Below, piece by piece: positions 59,978 through 64,000 of a stretch of 64,000 nt of DNA. The DNA comes from Flavobacterium sp. (GTDB lineage Bacteria; Bacteroidota; Bacteroidia; Flavobacteriales; Flavobacteriaceae). The translations under genes were made by a program, and so were the position numbers. The DNA is taken from the NCBI GenBank assembly GCA_027484725.1, contig JAIXSK010000025.1:1-64000 (forward strand), read 5' to 3'. How positions within the stretch are numbered: position 1 is the stretch's first letter; each line of letters starts with the position of its first letter. Under the pieces are notes generated by a model. The model was given only the letters and a program-made list of their open reading frames with translations. It did not search any database and was not told the DNA's origin.

Positions 59978-61417
59978 TTAGAAAAACCATCCGGCCACCA
60001 AAACCGCCGCCAACACACAAATAAAATCAACCAAGAGCATCGTGCTCAATGTATAGCGCGTGTTTTTGATGTTGACCGAACCGAAATAAACGGCTATCAC
60101 ATAAAACGTGGTTTCGGCGCTGCACTGAAAAATACAGACAAGTCTTCCGGTAAAAGAATCCGGGCCAAAGTTGCGCATGGCATCAATCATAAAACCGCGC
60201 GAACCGCCCGAGCTAAACGGACGCAACATGGCTACCGGCAATGAATCGGTGATTTCTTTGGTAACACCGATGTGGGCAAAAACAAACGAAATTCCGTTGC
60301 TGATGATTTCAAAGAGTCCACTGTTGCGGAAAAACGAAATCGCCGCCAACATCGCCAAAACATACGGGAAAATCTTCACCCCGGTATGCATCCCGTTTTT
60401 AGAACCTTCGACAAAAGTGTCAAAAATGGTAGTGTTTTTTTGGGTAAACTTTCGTTCGTTGGCAAACGAAAAAATAAGCGTTGCGCCTATGATGGCCACG
60501 AGCATCAAGCCCGATAAATTCGAGGTAAAAAAGCTTTTCCCGATCAAATCTAGCCCGTTGATATACAACAACAAACCAACAATCGCAGCCACCACCGTCA
60601 TGATAGAAACCAACAAAGTCGCACTCAAGAAATTAATGCGCTGACGAATGCCCACAATAATCAAAGCAGCAATGGTTCCGATAAACGAAGTAATGATACA
60701 CGGCAGCATCACATCAGCCGGATTGGTCGCATTTTCGGCAGCGCGATAGCCAATAATCGAGGTGGGAATCAAGGTCAAACCCGCCGCATGCAAACACATA
60801 AACATAATTTGTGCATCGCTGGCTTTGTCTTTATCCGGATTGATTTCTTGCAATGATTCCATCGCTTTGAGCCCGAAAGGCGTTGCGGCCGAATCGAGCC
60901 CCAAAAAGTTCGCGGCAAAATTGAGCGTCATATACGAGATAGACTCATGATTTTTGGGCACCGACGGAAACACTTTAGCAAAAATCGGACTGAGTTTTTT
61001 GGCCATTTTCTCAGAAGCGCCTGAAACAATCAGCAGTTCCATGAGCCCGCAGAAAAAGGTCAAATAAGCCAACAACGGCAAGATCAAATCAAGGAGCGTG
61101 TTTTTGCATGTCGGCAACAAACCGTCGGCTTTTTGAAAACCGCTGTACACTTTGACCGTTTGGTTTTTATATACATAAGTCGTGTCGGCATCTGCCGCGT
61201 TTTTATTGATGATGATGGTTTGGTCCGGTGCCTTTTCAATGCTGTCGCGCAATAAAATAGGCAGCTGATTTTTGTATTTCTCGGCAATGAGCACCGGATC
61301 ATCTTTCTTTCCGTTGAGCACATAATCAATGGTGTATTGACTTCCGGAGCTTAGGCTGACCACCACAAAAAGAATCGATGAAATAAAAATCACCAACCAA
61401 AATCTACTTAAAACCAT
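59978..61417 (-). CDS. SpmA-SpmB fusion (nucleoside-recognition domain membrane protein)
   Basis: 479 residues. The N-terminal half matches spore maturation protein A (FAANFLGLDSAATPFGLKAM, MFMCLHAAGLTLIPTS) and the C-terminal half matches spore maturation protein B (LPVAMLRPFSSGGSRGFMID, IFQCSAETTFYVIAVYFG). Both contain nucleoside-recognition (Gate-like) domains; about ten transmembrane helices in all. In Bacillus, SpmA and SpmB are separate proteins needed for spore core dehydration; non-sporulating bacteria carry the fusion with unknown function, probably a transporter. It lies alone between an exonuclease gene and fumarase, with its own terminator. Confidence 0.88.
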   Translation of the reverse strand: MVLSRFWLVIFISSILFVVVSLSSGSQYTIDYVLNGKKDDPVLIAEKYKNQLPILLRDSIEKAPDQTIIINKNAADADTTYVYKNQTVKVYSGFQKADGLLPTCKNTLLDLILPLLAYLTFFCGLMELLIVSGASEKMAKKLSPIFAKVFPSVPKNHESISYMTLNFAANFLGLDSAATPFGLKAMESLQEINPDKDKASDAQIMFMCLHAAGLTLIPTSIIGYRAAENATNPADVMLPCIITSFIGTIAALIIVGIRQRINFLSATLLVSIMTVVAAIVGLLLYINGLDLIGKSFFTSNLSGLMLVAIIGATLIFSFANERKFTQKNTTIFDTFVEGSKNGMHTGVKIFPYVLAMLAAISFFRNSGLFEIISNGISFVFAHIGVTKEITDSLPVAMLRPFSSGGSRGFMIDAMRNFGPDSFTGRLVCIFQCSAETTFYVIAVYFGSVNIKNTRYTLSTMLLVDFICVLAAVLVAGWFF

Positions 61418-61453
61418 GTGTTTGTTTTTTGGTAAAAATAACTAAATAGAATT

Positions 61454-62167
61454 TCAGACGTGCAAAATTTCGTCGTCGATGAGCAAATCTTCACGACGCA
61501 AACGCAAAAAAACCTGCGCCACAGCTATGACGTCTTTTTCGCAATAAGTGATGATGCGGTCAATATCGTTTTCAACATAAAAAACCTGCGCCACCTGACT
61601 GCCGTCAATATCGCCTTTTGACGACGGAATTCCGAGTACTTTCGTTAATAATTTAAGCGAAGTAAAATGTTTGTAATCCCCGAATTTCCAGAGTTCAAGC
61701 GTATCCAAATGCGGAACTTCCCACGGTTTTTTGCCGAATAAATTGAGTTTGTCGGGCAAGGCAATTCCGTGTATGATCATGCGTCGAGCAATAAACGGAA
61801 TATCAAATTCTTTGGCGTTGTGTCCGCACAAAATATGTTGCGCTTGTCCAAAATGCTGCGTGAGTAATTGGGCGAAATCTTTGAGGATTTTGGTTTCTTC
61901 GCCAAAAAATGACGTCACCCTAAAATGACGCACATCGCCTTTGAGCGTAAAATAACCTGCTGAAATACAAATGATTTTTCCGAATTCGGCCCAAATGCCG
62001 GCGCGCTCGTAAAAGTCTTCGGCGCTGTATTCGTCGCGGCGTTGGTATTGGGTTTTTTGTTCCCAGAGCGATTTCATTTCCGGGTCAAGTTGTTCGTAGT
62101 TTTCTTGCTGCGGAACGGTTTCAATGTCTAGAAACAGAATGTTGCTGAGTAAAATTTTTTGAATCAT
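61454..62167 (-). CDS. Predicted 3'-5' exonuclease (PolB-associated RNase H-like fold)
   Basis: 237 residues. DEDD-type motifs: ExoI NILFLDIETVP (D, E), ExoII LCGHNAKEFDIPFIARRM (N, D), ExoIII ITYCEKDVIAVAQVF (D in YCEKD). The match is to the stand-alone exonuclease domain often labelled predicted 3'-5' exonuclease related to DNA polymerase B. It probably degrades DNA or RNA ends in the cytosol; substrate unknown. No partner gene is fused, and spacing to neighbours is 36 nt (downstream) and 93 nt (upstream). Confidence 0.88.
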   Translation of the reverse strand: MIQKILLSNILFLDIETVPQQENYEQLDPEMKSLWEQKTQYQRRDEYSAEDFYERAGIWAEFGKIICISAGYFTLKGDVRHFRVTSFFGEETKILKDFAQLLTQHFGQAQHILCGHNAKEFDIPFIARRMIIHGIALPDKLNLFGKKPWEVPHLDTLELWKFGDYKHFTSLKLLTKVLGIPSSKGDIDGSQVAQVFYVENDIDRIITYCEKDVIAVAQVFLRLRREDLLIDDEILHV

Positions 62168-62260
62168 GGCGTGTAAAATTAAGAGTTAAACGGCTTTTAT
62201 AGGCTGCAATTTAGTGATTCTTTTTTTGGCCTTGACAAAATTCAAAATAGTTTTGTGCAC

Positions 62261-63418
62261 TTATTTTCGGCGGGCCAACATTTGGTAGCTTTCATCCAAC
62301 CAAGCGTAAAAATCATCGCTGTGCGGATTTCCGGTGCTGCTTTTTTGGGTGCGGTGGCCCAGTCTGACAATGATCAGATCATCTTGCGGAACGACTATTA
62401 CATATTGACCTAAGTGGCCGCGCATGTAAAACACTTTTTTGTCGTGATAGGTACACAACCACCAGCCATAACCATATTCGGGAGAATCTTCAAATCGAGG
62501 TTGGGTTGAACGCACTATAAAAGTGCTGTCGAGCAAAACCGTGCCGTTCCATTTTCCGGCTTGTTTGTAGAGTTTTCCAAAACGGGCAAAATCGCGCGCA
62601 TTGCTGGCAAAACAACAATAGGCTTTGACGATTCCGTTTGGGTGGTCGGTTTGCCAAAGAGCAGGATGCTCTGCGCCCATCGGGTTCCAAAAGTTTTGGG
62701 CTACATAATTGGCCAAGCTCATACCGGTGGCTTTTTCGATACACATGCCTAAAAGTTGGGTATTTCCGCTGAGGTATTTATAAGATTTACCGGGTGTTTC
62801 GATTCCTTTGAGACCTAGAATAACCAAAGTCAAATCGGTATCAAAATACGCGCGGGTGGTAATTGAGAACGGACTGTAATACGATTCGTCCCAATCCAAT
62901 CCTGAAGCCATCGATGACAAATCGCCGACGGTCATGGTTGCTGATTTTCCTTGGGCAAACTGCGGAAAGAAATCTGAAACTTTTTGATCTAAGCTTTTGA
63001 TCTTTCCTTGCATGATGGCTTTTCCGAGTGAAGCCGAAACGATACTTTTGGCCATAGAGAAAGAATTCGACAGAGTATCTTTGGTATAATCGTCGTAGTA
63101 ACTTTCGCTCCAAAGACTATCATTTTTGATGATTAGAAATGCCACCGACCCTACTTTTTTGTGCCATTGTTCTAAAGTTTGCGTAGGCTTGATTGAATTG
63201 TAATCTTTGGCATAAGCCCACGGTTGCGGATGCTCACTGGCCGGAAGAGTTCGGTTGTCAAACTTTTTGTAATCGTCTAAATAAGCCGTGGTATGCCCCG
63301 TAAGATAAACCGTTCGAACAGCGGTAAGTAAATAATCGAGGTTCAAAGCATACAACAAACCAACGATCAGCGCACAAAACAGCAACAAACCAACGAGTAT
63401 TTTTTTCAAGCGTTTCAT
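62261..63418 (-). CDS. Beta-lactamase-fold serine hydrolase, membrane-anchored
   Basis: 385 residues from the ATG at 63418 (MKRLKKILVGLLLFCALIVG); the ORF to 63586 overlaps the ogt gene in another frame and is rejected. A single N-terminal membrane segment is followed by a class C beta-lactamase/EstB-like domain: SxxK in FSMAKSIVSASLGKA, the second motif region YGYGWWLCTYHD and a GHLGQYVIVVPQ stretch near the C-terminus that replaces KTG/HxG. Family members include esterases and D-amino peptidases; real antibiotic hydrolysis is unlikely. Periplasmic; substrate unknown. Confidence 0.85.
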   Translation of the reverse strand: MKRLKKILVGLLLFCALIVGLLYALNLDYLLTAVRTVYLTGHTTAYLDDYKKFDNRTLPASEHPQPWAYAKDYNSIKPTQTLEQWHKKVGSVAFLIIKNDSLWSESYYDDYTKDTLSNSFSMAKSIVSASLGKAIMQGKIKSLDQKVSDFFPQFAQGKSATMTVGDLSSMASGLDWDESYYSPFSITTRAYFDTDLTLVILGLKGIETPGKSYKYLSGNTQLLGMCIEKATGMSLANYVAQNFWNPMGAEHPALWQTDHPNGIVKAYCCFASNARDFARFGKLYKQAGKWNGTVLLDSTFIVRSTQPRFEDSPEYGYGWWLCTYHDKKVFYMRGHLGQYVIVVPQDDLIIVRLGHRTQKSSTGNPHSDDFYAWLDESYQMLARRK

Positions 63419-63456
63419 AAAATCCGGTTTAAATACCTCGCTCGAAGATAGGAAAA

Positions 63457-63930
63457 CTAAAACAAACTTTGTTGTTTGACCGGATTTTCGTGTTCGAGCA
63501 ACCATTGCTTGCGCCAAAGTCCGCCGGCATAACCCGTGAGCGAACCGTCTGAACCCACCACGCGATGACACGGAACCACAATCCAAAGTGGATTTTTACC
63601 ATTGGCTGATGCGACGGCGCGGATGGCTTTGACATCGCCAATTTTTTTGGAAAGCTCTAAATAACTGGTGGTTTTTCCGAAGGGAATCTCGAGCAAAGCA
63701 CGCCAAACTTTTTGTTGAAAATCAGTGCCTTGCGGATTCATTGCGAAAGTAAAGTCCGTCCTCTTTCCGGAAAAATATTCTTGCAGTTGTTTGACGGCTT
63801 CTTTGAGTTGAGCCGGAATTTTTTTTGAAATAGTGCCTTCTTTTAAAATCGAAATTTTAGAAATACCTTGCGCATCACCTGTTAAATAGGCAACTCCGAG
63901 CGGCGTTTGAATATAGGCTTCCTGCAGCAT
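63457..63930 (-). CDS. ogt: Methylated-DNA-[protein]-cysteine S-methyltransferase
   Basis: 157 residues. Active-site motif VVPCHRVVGSDGSLTGYAGG (PCHRV with the acceptor cysteine) and the helix-turn-helix region FQQKVWRALLEIPFGKTTSY. It repairs O6-methylguanine by irreversible transfer to its own cysteine. Length fits the Ogt type without an Ada domain. The start codon is at 63930; the remaining 70 nt of the window show no feature. Confidence 0.96.
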   Translation of the reverse strand: MLQEAYIQTPLGVAYLTGDAQGISKISILKEGTISKKIPAQLKEAVKQLQEYFSGKRTDFTFAMNPQGTDFQQKVWRALLEIPFGKTTSYLELSKKIGDVKAIRAVASANGKNPLWIVVPCHRVVGSDGSLTGYAGGLWRKQWLLEHENPVKQQSLF

Positions 63931-64000
63931 AACACAAATAAAAGTCTACGAATATAACAAATTAACCGCTGGCTATTTTGCAAAACTCATGATGTAGGCC

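Noticed and set aside
59888-60244. Plus-strand frame of 118 codons after the fumarase start
   Set aside because: Overlaps the terminator and the 3' end of the SpmA-SpmB fusion on the other strand; no domain.
62261-63418. True antibiotic-resistance beta-lactamase
   Set aside because: Membrane-anchored, with only the general SxxK hydrolase fold and no KTG motif; it fits esterase/peptidase-like relatives better.
63419-63586. 56-residue N-terminal extension of the beta-lactamase-fold protein
   Set aside because: Overlaps ogt in another frame; the membrane anchor begins exactly at the 63418 ATG.
1-64000. tRNA, rRNA, CRISPR arrays, transposases, integrases, restriction or defence systems
   Set aside because: I looked through the intergenic gaps and ORF products and saw none; the adhesin array is coding and lacks CRISPR-type spacers.

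Overview
The window reads as chromosomal DNA of a Bacteroidetes bacterium, most likely a Flavobacterium or close relative. Evidence: type IX secretion (T9SS) sorting domains of type B (1-2037) and type A (24066-26249); the gliding lipoprotein GldH; a short-chain-type L-threonine dehydrogenase like that of Flavobacterium; a CrtY-type lycopene cyclase; and many promoters with the phylum signature TTTG-N18-24-TAnnTTTG instead of sigma70 boxes. I see no rRNA, tRNA, CRISPR array, phage or IS element. The coding layout is dense and ordinary for a core chromosome, with dispersed structured repeats in intergenic gaps.

Layout. 1-2037: 3' part of a giant repeat adhesin with near-identical 240-bp Ig-like (BIG2) units. 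2173-13064 (minus strand): an eight-gene cluster for reductive pyrimidine breakdown: uptake (NCS1 symporter), PreT/PreA dihydropyrimidine dehydrogenase, dihydropyrimidinase, two alternative N-carbamoyl-beta-alanine hydrolases (nitrilase type and M20 type), an omega-aminotransferase, and the CoA-acylating semialdehyde dehydrogenase MmsA. Together these would turn uracil or thymine into acetyl-CoA or propionyl-CoA. 13366-19252: cell-envelope and unknown genes (CotH-like lipoprotein, beta-barrel, L,D-transpeptidase, NTF2-like protein, membrane protein) and threonine dehydrogenase. 19393-23346: small lipoprotein plus mfd. 23347-27646 (minus): hydrolase, secreted metalloprotease, YraN, LD-carboxypeptidase. 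27850-37231: metG, an AT-rich unknown, HAD phosphatase, SSB, Zn-ribbon protein, M28 peptidase, NAD(P)-binding protein, EamA transporter. 37262-39328: M13 peptidase.

39420-47583 holds a metal-homeostasis neighbourhood: SCO protein, FeoA-FeoB-small Cys-rich protein, a secreted protein of unknown function, a DtxR/MntR-type regulator, an NRAMP transporter fused to a universal stress domain, an outer-membrane beta-barrel, and lycopene cyclase. An exact 12-mer just downstream of two -7 boxes (feo and the beta-barrel promoter) is a candidate operator for the local regulator.

47681-51151: bacilliredoxin, then trhO-trhP-ferredoxin with one-base stop/start overlaps. TrhO and TrhP are the O2-dependent and O2-independent tRNA uridine-34 hydroxylation enzymes; here they sit side by side and share a homologous C-terminal domain, which I consider the most interesting observation in the window. 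51314-57991: RicT-like PSP1 protein, GldH, PBP1A, succinyl-CoA:3-ketoacid CoA-transferase, RlmI-like methyltransferase. 58278-63930 (minus): class I fumarase, SpmA-SpmB fusion, 3'-5' exonuclease, beta-lactamase-fold hydrolase, Ogt.

A family of about 80-115 bp intergenic repeats (six copies) with a conserved outer frame and variable internal hairpin is scattered through the window.
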